Shown here piece by piece: positions 25,493 to 33,334 of a stretch of 64,000 nt of DNA. The notes below the pieces were generated by a model. It was not told the origin of the DNA. It did no database searches and saw only the letters and a list, made by a program, of their open reading frames with translations. The stretch's first letter is position 1; every line of letters begins with the position of its first letter. The DNA is from Bacteroidales bacterium. Lineage in GTDB: Bacteria; Bacteroidota; Bacteroidia; Bacteroidales; F082. The stretch is from the NCBI GenBank assembly GCA_017395365.1, contig JAFPUN010000003.1, forward strand, positions 186,001-250,000, read 5' to 3'. The translations under genes were made by a program, and so were the position numbers.

Positions 25493-26608
25493 ATGGAACA
25501 CGAACACTTTGAAAATCAAGAGCATGAATGGGAATCGAACCTTCGAGTGACAGAAGGAGTCGACGGACCCATCCAAGTCAACCCGAACGCTTTGGAACGC
25601 ATGAAGCGCAACCAGCAACAGCTGATGCCGTTGGAATGGTATGTCGATGGCATCCTCAAAGGCGACCGCGTGACGCTCAGCAAAGCCATCACTCTGGTGG
25701 AGAGCGCCCTGCCCAAGCATCAGGAGTTGGCGCAACAGATCATAGCGGCTTGTCTGCCTCATGCGGGAAAAGCCCTTCGTTTGGGCATCACGGGCGTGCC
25801 AGGCGCGGGCAAGAGCACTTTCATCGAGGCATTGGGCGTGCATCTCTGCAACAAAGGCCAGAAACTGGCGGTGTTGGCCATCGACCCGTCGAGCCAACGC
25901 TCCAAGGGCAGCATCTTGGGCGATAAGACCCGCATGGAGACACTTTCCGTGCATCCCAATGCCTACATCCGTCCTTCGGCCTCGGCGGGCACTTTAGGCG
26001 GCGTGGCAAGAAAAACCAGGGAAACGATTATCCTTTGTGAAGCAGCGGGATACGATACCATTTTTGTGGAGACCGTGGGCGTAGGTCAATCCGAGACGGC
26101 GGTGCATTCCATGGTGGATTTCTTCCTGCTCATATTAATCAGCGGCGCTGGCGACGAGCTGCAAGGCATCAAGCGCGGCATCATGGAGATGGCCGATGGC
26201 ATCGCTGTGAACAAGGCTGATGGCGACAACGTGATGCGTGCCAACCGTGCCGCCGCCGAATGTCGCAATGCGTTGCACCTCTTCCCTCTACCCGAATCGG
26301 GACAGGAGACCAAGGTGCTGACCTGCTCCGCATTAACGGGTTTCCAAATCGACGAAGTGTGGCAGATGGTCGCCGACCACGTGCAGGCCATCCGCGACAA
26401 TGGCTATCTTTATAAGAAACGCGCCCAACAAGACGTACAGATGATGTACGACTCGATGGACAGCGCCTTGAAGAACGACTTCTACCAAAACCAACTGGTC
26501 GCCGACCTCCTTCCTTTGGTCGAAAGCGACGTGCGCGGCCAGCGAATGAGCGCGTACATTGGGGCACAGAAACTGCTGGATGCTTATTTTAATATGCTGA
26601 AGAGATAA
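25493..26608 (+). CDS. meaB: Methylmalonyl-CoA mutase-associated GTPase MeaB
   Basis: MeaB (G3E / ArgK family) uses GTP to load and protect the B12 cofactor of methylmalonyl-CoA mutase, part of propionate metabolism. The 371-residue protein has Walker A GVPGAGKSTFIEAL, the conserved SSQRSKGSILGDKTRM, switch II ETVGVGQSE, and the guanine site NKADGDN. An unusually acidic N-terminal stretch (MEHEHFENQEHEWE) precedes the family core. Its last codons (LDAYFNMLKR, stop) are repeated at 26915-26946 after an ORF6N fragment. The mutase genes are not in the window. Confidence 0.93.
   Translation: MEHEHFENQEHEWESNLRVTEGVDGPIQVNPNALERMKRNQQQLMPLEWYVDGILKGDRVTLSKAITLVESALPKHQELAQQIIAACLPHAGKALRLGITGVPGAGKSTFIEALGVHLCNKGQKLAVLAIDPSSQRSKGSILGDKTRMETLSVHPNAYIRPSASAGTLGGVARKTRETIILCEAAGYDTIFVETVGVGQSETAVHSMVDFFLLILISGAGDELQGIKRGIMEMADGIAVNKADGDNVMRANRAAAECRNALHLFPLPESGQETKVLTCSALTGFQIDEVWQMVADHVQAIRDNGYLYKKRAQQDVQMMYDSMDSALKNDFYQNQLVADLLPLVESDVRGQRMSAYIGAQKLLDAYFNMLKR
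26577..26608 (+). repeat. meaB 3' end, copy 1 of a 32-base direct repeat (candidate att site)
   Basis: The last 32 bases of meaB match 26915-26946 at 28 of 32 positions. Most differences are synonymous at the codon level (AAG AGA TAA against AAA AGG TGA). This indicates a second diverged meaB end and not a simple slippage duplication. Confidence 0.65.
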
Positions 26609-26611
26609 AGT

Positions 26612-26904
26612 AGAAAGGCCAACTAAACCGACAAGTGAAACGTAATATTGAGAGATTTCCCTCCGATTTCATGTTTCAGCTGACCAAAGAAGAGATGGCA
26701 ATCTTGAAATGCCAAAATGGCATAGCAAGTTGGGGAGGCGATAGACATTTTCCATACGCGTTCACAGAAAACGGTGTTGCAATGCTTAGCGGAATTCTTC
26801 GTTCAGAAACCGCTGTTGACGTTAACATTCGAATCATGCGTGCTTTTACCCTATTGCGAGACATGACCGCTGCTGAATTGCTTAAAAAGATTCAAACAGC
26901 TTAG
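26612..26904 (+). pseudogene. ORF6N-domain protein fragment
   Basis: The frame encodes [20 protein letters not shown], then [20 protein letters not shown] and [14 protein letters not shown]. This is the ORF6N DNA-binding domain found in phage and mobile-element antirepressors. The homology begins a few codons earlier ([11 protein letters not shown]) with no start codon, so the first 30 or so residues of the domain are missing, as is any C-terminal part. A GTG at 26635 could start an 89-residue product, but I take it as a remnant. It lies directly between the two copies of the meaB 3' end. Confidence 0.65.
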
Positions 26905-26914
26905 TAAACAAAAA

Positions 26915-26946
26915 TGGATGCTAATTTTAATATGCTGAAAAGGTGA
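26915..26946 (+). repeat. meaB 3' end, copy 2 of a 32-base direct repeat (candidate att site)
   Basis: It encodes (M)DANFNMLKR and a stop, against LDAYFNMLKR in meaB. No upstream part of a second meaB is present. Confidence 0.65.
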
Positions 26947-27118
26947 TATTTATACGAAAAACAACATAGTAAATCCTTTTATCCGCATTATAGATTATTA
27001 TAATTTGACACCAGAAGAAAACAAAACCATATTAATTTCGTTATTAATAAAAACAGAGAACCCAAATGATTACACTAAAGATTATATTGTTAGCATTGCT
27101 CTTCCATCAAAATCCTGA
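26939..27118 (+). pseudogene. Open frame without a start, probable gene remnant
   Basis: About 59 codons are open in this frame. They read as protein-like sequence, including NPFIRIIDYYNLTPEENKTI and TENPNDYTKDYIVSIALPS, and overlap the start of the next gene in another frame. No start codon is present at its head, which runs on from the second meaB-end copy. I recognise no family. The reading may be a degenerate coding sequence brought in with the ORF6N fragment, or chance in AT-rich DNA. Confidence 0.3.
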
Positions 27119-27761
27119 TTCTCCAATTGATTACAAGTCAGGAACAAACTATGTCATTCAAGAGGTGGTATATGGTTATCCAGAGTTTTATCCTCCATTT
27201 ACCTGTTTCTTAAGGTTGAAAACAGATTATGATTTGTATTACATTGCAGATGAGGATTATCTATTAAATGCGATTGCTGCTGATTCGATCAATTTAGATT
27301 CCCTAACCTATTTAATTCCACATTATAGTAATTGGGAAATATTTGATTCTGTGCAAAATAAGTATGTATACCGAGTTTGTTTTTCGCAGCATTTGGATAA
27401 TCTTATGACCATGGATAATACAGAAGTATATAAAATAGGAAGTAAGTATTATGCAATAAAAAAGATACGGTACGCATATTTGGACGACATCGAGGTTTAT
27501 AGAAGCTTATATAACATCGTACGTGATGGTACAGATGATATTCAAATTGAGAAAGAGGAAGAGGAATATTATAGAACAACATATAAAACAATAAAAGAGT
27601 ATCTTCCAAACAGGAAGTACCAGTATTATCTATTTCTTCTGGATATTTGTGAAACCGATAAGGCCATCAAAGAGCATTTATGGAAAAGGAGATACGAATT
27701 GGATGATTTTTGGATAAAATATGTAGAGACGCAGATTGCTACGTCTAAAAACAAAAAATAA
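27066..27761 (+). CDS. Unrecognised AT-rich protein whose C-terminus is encoded by a repeat
   Basis: The 231-residue frame may start with a weak signal sequence (MITLKIILLALLFHQ). It is rich in Tyr, Asp and Ile with several YY pairs and a Glu-rich stretch (QIEKEEEEYY). I recognise no family and see no catalytic motif. Base composition is far more AT-rich than the flanking conserved genes, which suggests transfer. The last 12 codons (VETQIATSKNKK) come from a GTAGAGACG-family repeat that starts at 27723, so the original C-terminus has probably been replaced. No -7 box is obvious upstream. Confidence 0.5.
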   Translation: MITLKIILLALLFHQNPDSPIDYKSGTNYVIQEVVYGYPEFYPPFTCFLRLKTDYDLYYIADEDYLLNAIAADSINLDSLTYLIPHYSNWEIFDSVQNKYVYRVCFSQHLDNLMTMDNTEVYKIGSKYYAIKKIRYAYLDDIEVYRSLYNIVRDGTDDIQIEKEEEEYYRTTYKTIKEYLPNRKYQYYLFLLDICETDKAIKEHLWKRRYELDDFWIKYVETQIATSKNKK

Positions 27762-27786
27762 GAGAGGTCGCGTGCAACGTCTCTAC
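27723..27786. repeat. GTAGAGACG repeat, copy 3 (two degenerate palindromes)
   Basis: The outer arms GTAGAGACG (27723-27731) and CGTCTCTAC (27778-27786) enclose 46 bases. The inner sequence looks like two decayed copies side by side. It covers the stop codon of the upstream gene and ends ten bases from the stop of the next, convergent gene. Confidence 0.7.
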
Positions 27787-27795
27787 AAAATCGTA

Positions 27796-28032
27796 TCATT
27801 CCGACATTTTCCGAAATTCCTCCACCTTCGCCTCATCGCCGTTGAGGGCATACAATTCACTAAGGTTACGACACACTTCCTTACGGATGTTTTCTTGTGC
27901 CTCGGTGAACGGACCTTCGCCCAATTTTTCGATCACACGCTCGTATTCCGCTATCAATTCAGGACCTTCCTCGCCGTTCGACTCCATCGTCTTGGCGTTG
28001 TTGAAGGCAATCATCCAGTCTTTTAGTGCCAT
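27796..28032 (-). CDS. Small helical protein of unknown function
   Basis: The 78-residue protein is predicted to be all-helical and acidic, starting MALKDWMIAFNNAKTMESNG, with no signal peptide. Its spacing of Leu and Ala recalls a pair of TPR-like helices (NIRKEVCRNLSELYALNGDE), but no family can be named. It follows the 28044-28817 gene by 11 bases on the same strand, so the two are probably co-transcribed. Codon use is closer to the conserved genes than to its AT-rich neighbours. Confidence 0.55.
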   Translation of the reverse strand: MALKDWMIAFNNAKTMESNGEEGPELIAEYERVIEKLGEGPFTEAQENIRKEVCRNLSELYALNGDEAKVEEFRKMSE

Positions 28033-28043
28033 AATGCTTGGTT

Positions 28044-28817
28044 TTATTCTTGTTTTTCAATCACGTTCGTTATCCAATCCCAATGGTTTTCCACGACCTC
28101 TTCCATGGGATATATCTTTTTCTCTTGGGTATCAATGTAAAAGAATTTGTCTCCTTTCATGGCAAAATAATAGCCGAGATTCCAAAAAACATGGTCTTTT
28201 GAAAAAACCCAATCAGCCTTCCCAAAAAAGGTAGGAAAACAAAACACAAAAACTATCACATCGGCATTAAATAGTTTACCGAGAAATTCTTCATAATCAT
28301 GATCAAGTTCACGGATCGGGTATCCAAACTTGCAAAAAAAAGTGTCTAAATCATCAGAAACATGGTGAATCTTGTCAAGTCGAGGATATCTCTTAACACA
28401 AGAATACGCTTTGTCATTTACAGTATCAAATACAAATGAATCATCCACACTTATTCCAGCCTTCCCCTGTTCTTCTAGTTTGACCCAGTCTTCCAAAAAC
28501 TTTCCGCTCACAAAATAATTCTTGGTGAACAAGTTAGTGTCGATAAGGGCTTCTTCATAGTAGAAATAATTGCTTCCTCCTATCCCACTCCGACCCTCAT
28601 GGCAGTTATATATATCATAAACGACACAGTTTTCCGGCTCAAAGGGGCGGACAAACTCCAACTTGTCATTATCAAAAACAAACGCCGAATCCAATTTCGA
28701 CAAAATGAATTCATTCCGTTCCTTTATCGAAACAGAATCCACGATTCTTTCAAGAAGCGTTTGCGCGTTTGCCCAAGTCGAGCAAAACACAAGTGCGAAT
28801 AAAATGGATTTTTTCAT
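28044..28817 (-). CDS. Exported protein of unknown function
   Basis: The 257-residue protein has a clear signal peptide (MKKSILFALVFCSTWANAQ). The mature part is rich in aromatic residues and Asp, with YFYYEEALIDTNLFTKNYFV and a hydrophobic strand VIVFVFCFPTFFG near 195. There are few cysteines and no catalytic motif I can name. It has its own -7 box at 28851-28858. It is AT-richer than the core genes. It probably works in the periplasm or at the outer membrane, together with the small protein that follows it. Confidence 0.6.
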   Translation of the reverse strand: MKKSILFALVFCSTWANAQTLLERIVDSVSIKERNEFILSKLDSAFVFDNDKLEFVRPFEPENCVVYDIYNCHEGRSGIGGSNYFYYEEALIDTNLFTKNYFVSGKFLEDWVKLEEQGKAGISVDDSFVFDTVNDKAYSCVKRYPRLDKIHHVSDDLDTFFCKFGYPIRELDHDYEEFLGKLFNADVIVFVFCFPTFFGKADWVFSKDHVFWNLGYYFAMKGDKFFYIDTQEKKIYPMEEVVENHWDWITNVIEKQE

Positions 28818-28850
28818 AGTTCAAATCGTTATTTTGTCGTTTTATCGTTG

Positions 28851-28858
28851 CAAAAGTA
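28851..28858 (-). promoter_or_regulatory. -7 box of the 28044-28817 gene
   Basis: On the minus strand it reads TACTTTTG, 33 bases before the ATG at 28817. Confidence 0.6.
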
Positions 28859-28930
28859 GTAATTTATTTTATAAGCAAAGGAAAAAACGGAAATTTTTGT
28901 CTTTTAAACTTTTTATGACGGAATATTCCC

Positions 28931-28938
28931 TATCTTTG
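28931..28938 (+). promoter_or_regulatory. -7 box TATCTTTG upstream of glnA
   Basis: It matches TAnnTTTG and lies 130 bases before the glnA ATG, so the transcript would have a long leader that contains the repeat at 28949-29020. Confidence 0.55.
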
Positions 28939-28948
28939 CGCACAATCT

Positions 28949-29020
28949 GTGGACTGCTTCGTGCCTCGCAGTGACGCAAAGCGGCAGAAAGTCCCGCGTC
29001 CCGTGTCCCGCAGTCCCGCG
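28949..29020. repeat. Repeat cluster in the glnA leader
   Basis: GGACTGCTTCGTGCCTCGCA resembles the GGATTGCTTCG...CTCGCAATGACG family also seen at 32302-32406. It is followed by GTCCCGCGTCCCG, TGTCCCGCAGTCCCGCGTC units, which resemble the inverse of the GGGACGCGGGACTG run at 45302-45338. Confidence 0.55.
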
Positions 29021-29068
29021 TCAAACGAATCTTGAAATAATATTGAAATCTTTAAATAGCAAATCGTA

Positions 29069-30580
29069 ATGGACCAAAGAATTGCCATGAACCCCAATCT
29101 TCTGGTGCAGTACCTTCAGAAGCCTGCAGCAGAGTTCACTCGCGCCGACATCATTCGTTACTGCGAGGAAAATGAAATAGAATTCGTCAACTTCCACTAT
29201 TGTGGCTGGGACGGCAAACTGAAGACCCTCAACTTCGTGATCCACAGCGCGGAACACCTTGAGAACATCCTCACCGCCGGCGAGCGCGTCGACGGCTCGA
29301 GCCTCTTCCCCTTCATCGAAGCCGGAAAGAGCGACCTCTACGTGGTGCCGAAGTACCGCACGGCCTTCCGCAACCCCTTCACCGAAGTGCCCACGTTGGA
29401 CATCCTCTGCTCGTTCTACAACCGCGACGGCGAGCCTTTCGAGAGTTCACCTGAACACATCCTCCACAAAGCCCACGAAGCCTTCAAGAAGACCACGGGC
29501 TTGCAGATGGAGACCATGGGCGAGTTGGAATACTATATCATCGCCGACGATGAACAAATCTATGAGGTGCCCGACCAACGTGGCTACCACGAGAGCGCCC
29601 CGTTCAACAAGTTCACCGAATACCGCGTCGAGGCCATGCGCCTCATCGCCCAGACTGGTGGCTTGATCAAGTACGGTCACTCCGAAGTGGGTAACTTCAC
29701 CCTCGACGGCAAGATCTACGAGCAGAACGAAATCGAGTTCCTGCCGACCAATATCGAAGACGCTGCCGACCAACTCGTGGTCGCCAAGTGGATCATGCGC
29801 CAACTGGCCTACGAATATGGCGTCACCCTGACCTTCGCCCCGAAGATCACTGTGGGCAAGGCTGGTTCGGGCATGCACGTGCACTGCAAGTTCACAAAGG
29901 ATGGCAAGAGCGTCATGGTCAATAAGGGCGAGCTCAGCGACTATGGCAAGAAAGCCATCGCTGGTTACATGGACGCCGGTACCTCGCTGCCTGCCTTCGG
30001 TAACCCCAACCCGCTGTCGTTCTTGCGTCTGGTGCCTCATCAGGAAGCCCCGACATCGTTGTGCTGGTCATACAGCAACCGCAGTGCCTTGGTGCGCGTG
30101 CCGCTGGGCTGGATCAACAACGGCAAGGACATGGCTGCCAACGCCAACCCGCTTGAGAAGAAGTCGAACAAGGACTTCAGCGAGAAGCAAACCTTCGAAT
30201 GGCGTGCCTCCGACGGCTGCGCTGACATGTACCTGCTGATGGCCGCACTCTGCTGCGCCGCCCGCCACGGCTTCGAGATGCCCAACGCCCTCGAAGTGGC
30301 CGAAAAGACCTATGTCGGCCTCGGCGTCAACATCCACGACGACAAGAACAAGAAGCTCCAAGAGAGCCTCGAACAACTGCCCGACAGCTGCGTGGCCGCC
30401 GCCAAGGAACTGGCCAAGGACCGCAAGATCTACACCGACAAGGGCGTGTTCTCCGACAGCATCGTCGACTATATGATCAAATTCCTCACCGACTTCAACG
30501 ATGCCAACCTCCGCAAGGAACTGGGCAACGACACCGAGAAAATCATGAAACTGGTGAAGGAAAACATTCACGTTGGTTAA
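29069..30580 (+). CDS. glnA: Glutamine synthetase, type I-like
   Basis: This enzyme makes glutamine from glutamate, ammonia and ATP in the cytosol. The 503-residue protein has the beta-grasp N-domain (VNFHYCGWDGKLKTLNFVI). Catalytic-domain landmarks are VDGSSLFPFIEAGKSDLYVV, the ATP-site region MHVHCKF, and FLRLVPHQEAPTSLCWSYSNRSALVRVPLG. The metal-site Glu residues occur in MGELEYYI and NEIEFLP. The length fits the Bacteroidota GSI group (about 500), not the 730-residue GSIII. An ATG six codons later is an alternative start. The long leader and missing nearby amt/glnB genes leave its regulation open. Confidence 0.93.
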   Translation: MDQRIAMNPNLLVQYLQKPAAEFTRADIIRYCEENEIEFVNFHYCGWDGKLKTLNFVIHSAEHLENILTAGERVDGSSLFPFIEAGKSDLYVVPKYRTAFRNPFTEVPTLDILCSFYNRDGEPFESSPEHILHKAHEAFKKTTGLQMETMGELEYYIIADDEQIYEVPDQRGYHESAPFNKFTEYRVEAMRLIAQTGGLIKYGHSEVGNFTLDGKIYEQNEIEFLPTNIEDAADQLVVAKWIMRQLAYEYGVTLTFAPKITVGKAGSGMHVHCKFTKDGKSVMVNKGELSDYGKKAIAGYMDAGTSLPAFGNPNPLSFLRLVPHQEAPTSLCWSYSNRSALVRVPLGWINNGKDMAANANPLEKKSNKDFSEKQTFEWRASDGCADMYLLMAALCCAARHGFEMPNALEVAEKTYVGLGVNIHDDKNKKLQESLEQLPDSCVAAAKELAKDRKIYTDKGVFSDSIVDYMIKFLTDFNDANLRKELGNDTEKIMKLVKENIHVG

Positions 30581-30592
30581 AAAACCATCATT

Positions 30593-30619
30593 GTAGAGAC
30601 GCGCCAGGCGCGTCTCTAC
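30593..30619. repeat. GTAGAGACG palindrome, copy 4
   Basis: This is a perfect 27-base palindrome around a single central base, with arms GTAGAGACGCGCC and GGCGCGTCTCTAC. It lies 12 bases after the glnA stop. Confidence 0.85.
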
Positions 30620-30647
30620 ATTTATTTATTAATTAATCCGCACGACC

Positions 30648-31460
30648 ATGAAAACTACACGACTTTGCATTGTTTTAAGTATCATCACATTATTATGTGT
30701 TTCAAGTTGTGTCAAAGACTACAGTATTTTGCTATCGTCGCAAGACCTTCGTTTTGGATTGGCTTCTGAAAGCCAAACTTTAACTATCAATGCAAACTGT
30801 AAATGGACGATTACTAAAAACGACGATGCGGATTGGTACACCATTTCGCCCATGTCGGGCAAAGCAAAGGATAGCATTGTCACCGTCACCGTAAATGATT
30901 ACAGCCACGGAGACTTTCGTGGTTCGTCATTTGTCGTCAATTCACCAGGTAGCCACATCCGACGCACGGTTTTTGTCAGCCAAAATAAACTCGATTTCGA
31001 TGGTTTAGTCAACAAGGTGTTTGGTTTGACCCGTTTAGAACGTTGGAACACAGACTACTATGGACAAATCATCGAGGACGAGTATGATCTTGATGAGTAC
31101 GACCCATACGATACGACAAGAGGTCAACGGATGTATTTCTTAGAGAATGGTCAAGGCGTACAACGCCGAGTTCGTGTAATTGACGACAGCGTCTTTTATT
31201 ATTCTTTCGAGTATAACTATAACAGCGATAGTAACATTTTCCATATCGTGTTTCATTTAGAAGATGGAAGTCTTGAGCCCTACGATCCTGAAGTGTTATG
31301 CGCTTCTGACTCACTTTTTCGCATCTTCCACGAATACAAACACAACTGGTGGGAACGTGCCGACATGCGTAAAGTAGGGACGATTGCTCTTGAAGAAAAA
31401 AAAATGTTGATGCGTGCCGTTAAAAGGCGTAAAAGCGGGGATGGTGTTTTTCAATTTTAG
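30648..31460 (+). CDS. BACON-domain lipoprotein
   Basis: A lipoprotein signal (IITLLCVSSCVKDY) precedes a BACON domain at about residues 30-120. Its features are the strand pattern LRFGLASESQTLTINANCKW, the WYTISPMSGKAKDS turn and a closing TVFVSQNK. BACON domains are Ig-like modules of Bacteroidota surface proteins, often in mucin or carbohydrate binding. The following 150 residues (VNKVFGLTRLERW to the end) are unrecognised and contain Tyr- and Asp-rich stretches. The gene is bracketed by two GTAGAGACG palindromes, 28 bases before its start and nine after its stop. Confidence 0.8.
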   Translation: MKTTRLCIVLSIITLLCVSSCVKDYSILLSSQDLRFGLASESQTLTINANCKWTITKNDDADWYTISPMSGKAKDSIVTVTVNDYSHGDFRGSSFVVNSPGSHIRRTVFVSQNKLDFDGLVNKVFGLTRLERWNTDYYGQIIEDEYDLDEYDPYDTTRGQRMYFLENGQGVQRRVRVIDDSVFYYSFEYNYNSDSNIFHIVFHLEDGSLEPYDPEVLCASDSLFRIFHEYKHNWWERADMRKVGTIALEEKKMLMRAVKRRKSGDGVFQF

Positions 31461-31469
31461 TTATTCGTT

Positions 31470-31497
31470 GTAGAGACGGAGCGCACACCGTTACTAC
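31470..31497. repeat. GTAGAGACG palindrome, copy 5 (imperfect)
   Basis: GTAGAGACGGAGCGC is followed by ACACCGTTACTAC. The second arm has decayed (TTACTAC for TCTCTAC). It lies nine bases after the BACON gene stop. Confidence 0.75.
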
Positions 31498-31516
31498 ATA
31501 GCAAAACGATAATGCC

Positions 31517-33334
31517 ATGACAAAGGACAAATTATTCAATTGGAGGTTTTGCCTTTGTTGTGGTATTATCATTTGGTTTGTCGTCAACCTGTTGCAAGGC
31601 ATCTTCACCGAGATACAGGAAGACGAGGCCTATTACCACCTTTGGGGCGAGCACCTCGCCTGGGGCTATTTCGACCATCCGCCCATGGTGGCTTTGATGA
31701 CCTTTCTCAGCAACAAATTGTTTTCTGGAACCTTGGGCGTGAGGTTTTTCACCATTATTGCGTCGTGTTTGACGCTTTGGGTGATGTGGGAGATTGCGGA
31801 TCAAGTCCGCAATGACACGATAAAAAAGAGTCCGCTATTATTCTTTGTCCTGGCGTTTTCCATCGTGATGTTCAACATTTACGGTTTCGTCACCACGCCC
31901 GACTCGGCTTTGATCCTGTTTTCGGCCCTGTTTTTGTTGGTTTACCAGCAATATCTGCTAGACCAAACCTGGAAAAACGCCCTGCTGATGGGGCTTACAA
32001 TGGCCTTGATGGTCTACAGCAAATACCACGCATTCTTGTTGTTAGGCTTGATTGTGCTATCCAACCTTCGTTTGTTGAAAGACGGCAAGTTTTGGGTGGC
32101 CTGTCTCGTGGCTTTGGCCTTGCTGACGCCGCATATCCTATGGCAAGTCAACAATGGCTTTCCGAGCTTCAGGTACCACCTGTCAGGGCGCAACGAAGCG
32201 TTCCGCTGGAGCTATTTCTTGGAGTATCTGCCCAATCAGCTACTCATTTTCAATCCGTTTACGTTTGGGGCGGTGGTGTATGTGTTATTCAAGCACAAGC
32301 CCTGGATTGCTTCGTCGTGCCTCCTCGCAATGACGAACAATCCCAACGCTCATGACGCTCAAAAAGTGGGGAGTGACGTCATTGCGAGCGAAGCGAAGCA
32401 ATCCAGAGAAAGGACCCCTCAGGAAGTATTTGAACGAGGCTTATGCTTCGTTATCATCGGATTCTTTTTCTTCTTCTGGTTGATGGCTTTCCGCGGACAT
32501 GTGGAGCCACATTGGACCATCGTATGCATCATCCCAGTGGTGGTCTTGCTGTATCGTAAAGCGTTGGTCGACGACAAGTTAAGAAGATATGTCAAGCATT
32601 TCATCTTGCCTTCCATCCTATTGGTATTGGCCTTTAGAATCATTTTGTTGACGCCTTTGGCCGACCGTTTTGGCTATCATGGCAAGGAGCCTTATTACAA
32701 GTCTATAGAACAGGTGGCGGGCGACCGTCCTGTGGTGTTCCGGGGCTCGTTCCAAGAGCCTGCCCTTTACCATTATTTCACAGGTAAGGAAAGCTCGACA
32801 CTGCAATGCTACTACGACCGCAAGACCCAATACGACCTCTGGCAATTCGACAAGGTATGGATTGGCAAACCCGTCTTCATTTGTGGTCCTGTCAATGGTC
32901 GCTCGGAGACATACCATGTAGGCGATGTGGAACTTGAAGGCTTCCTCTGCGATGATTTTTCCTCAGCCAACCGTCTAGTGACCACATTTGAAATCACAAA
33001 TGCCATACTTGGTGAAACTCCCATTTTCCATCCGGGCGACACAATCCAAATTGATTTCAGCGTCTACAACCCTTGTGATGCGCCCATTGATTTCCATCAC
33101 AAAGATTTTGGCATGATTATCAAGGCGCATTACTTGCCTGGCGACGAAATCAGCTACTGTGTCTATCAGGACATCAAGGAATTCGAGGCAAACTCGACCT
33201 ATCATGGGCAGTTGTATACTGTCATTGGGGAAAACATCAGCATGGGCAAACACCGATTTAACCTCGGCATTGGCGATCGTGTTTCTTCATTCGTGACCGA
33301 AGAAAGTGGAGTGATGATTAAGATTGAGCCCTAA
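31517..33334 (+). CDS. ArnT-like membrane glycosyltransferase with two repeat-derived insertions
   Basis: The 605-residue protein is a polytopic GT-C transferase of the PMT_2/ArnT type. The key loop is LQGIFTEIQEDEAYYHLWGE followed by YFDHPPMVAL, with the Asp-Glu pair that should bind the lipid-linked sugar donor. Such enzymes move a sugar from a polyprenyl phosphate to lipid A or protein in the periplasm. Two stretches are encoded by dispersed repeats: IADQVRNDT (31792-31816) near residue 95, and about 35 residues ending in VIASEAKQS (32302-32406) near 262-296, both in frame. The C-terminal 250 residues form a soluble beta-rich domain. The gene end overlaps the convergent IPExxxVDY gene by 17 bases. 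Confidence 0.85.
   Translation: MTKDKLFNWRFCLCCGIIIWFVVNLLQGIFTEIQEDEAYYHLWGEHLAWGYFDHPPMVALMTFLSNKLFSGTLGVRFFTIIASCLTLWVMWEIADQVRNDTIKKSPLLFFVLAFSIVMFNIYGFVTTPDSALILFSALFLLVYQQYLLDQTWKNALLMGLTMALMVYSKYHAFLLLGLIVLSNLRLLKDGKFWVACLVALALLTPHILWQVNNGFPSFRYHLSGRNEAFRWSYFLEYLPNQLLIFNPFTFGAVVYVLFKHKPWIASSCLLAMTNNPNAHDAQKVGSDVIASEAKQSRERTPQEVFERGLCFVIIGFFFFFWLMAFRGHVEPHWTIVCIIPVVVLLYRKALVDDKLRRYVKHFILPSILLVLAFRIILLTPLADRFGYHGKEPYYKSIEQVAGDRPVVFRGSFQEPALYHYFTGKESSTLQCYYDRKTQYDLWQFDKVWIGKPVFICGPVNGRSETYHVGDVELEGFLCDDFSSANRLVTTFEITNAILGETPIFHPGDTIQIDFSVYNPCDAPIDFHHKDFGMIIKAHYLPGDEISYCVYQDIKEFEANSTYHGQLYTVIGENISMGKHRFNLGIGDRVSSFVTEESGVMIKIEP
31792..31816. repeat. ATTGCGG inverted repeat inside the ArnT-like gene
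   Basis: ATTGCGGA and TCCGCAAT flank five bases. The 25-base unit matches 48959-48983 at 22 of 25 positions. Confidence 0.75.
32302..32406. repeat. Long inverted repeat inside the ArnT-like gene
   Basis: CTGGATTGCTTCG at the left faces CGAAGCAATCCAG at the right, and CTCGCAATGACG faces CGTCATTGCGAG. The element is 105 bases, exactly 35 codons, and leaves the frame open. It belongs to the widespread GTCATTGCGAGCGAAGCGAA-type repeat family. Confidence 0.8.

Noticed and set aside
25536-25560. GGGAATCGAACC-like tRNA T-arm complement
   Set aside because: It is inside the meaB coding sequence and no cloverleaf can be drawn around it.
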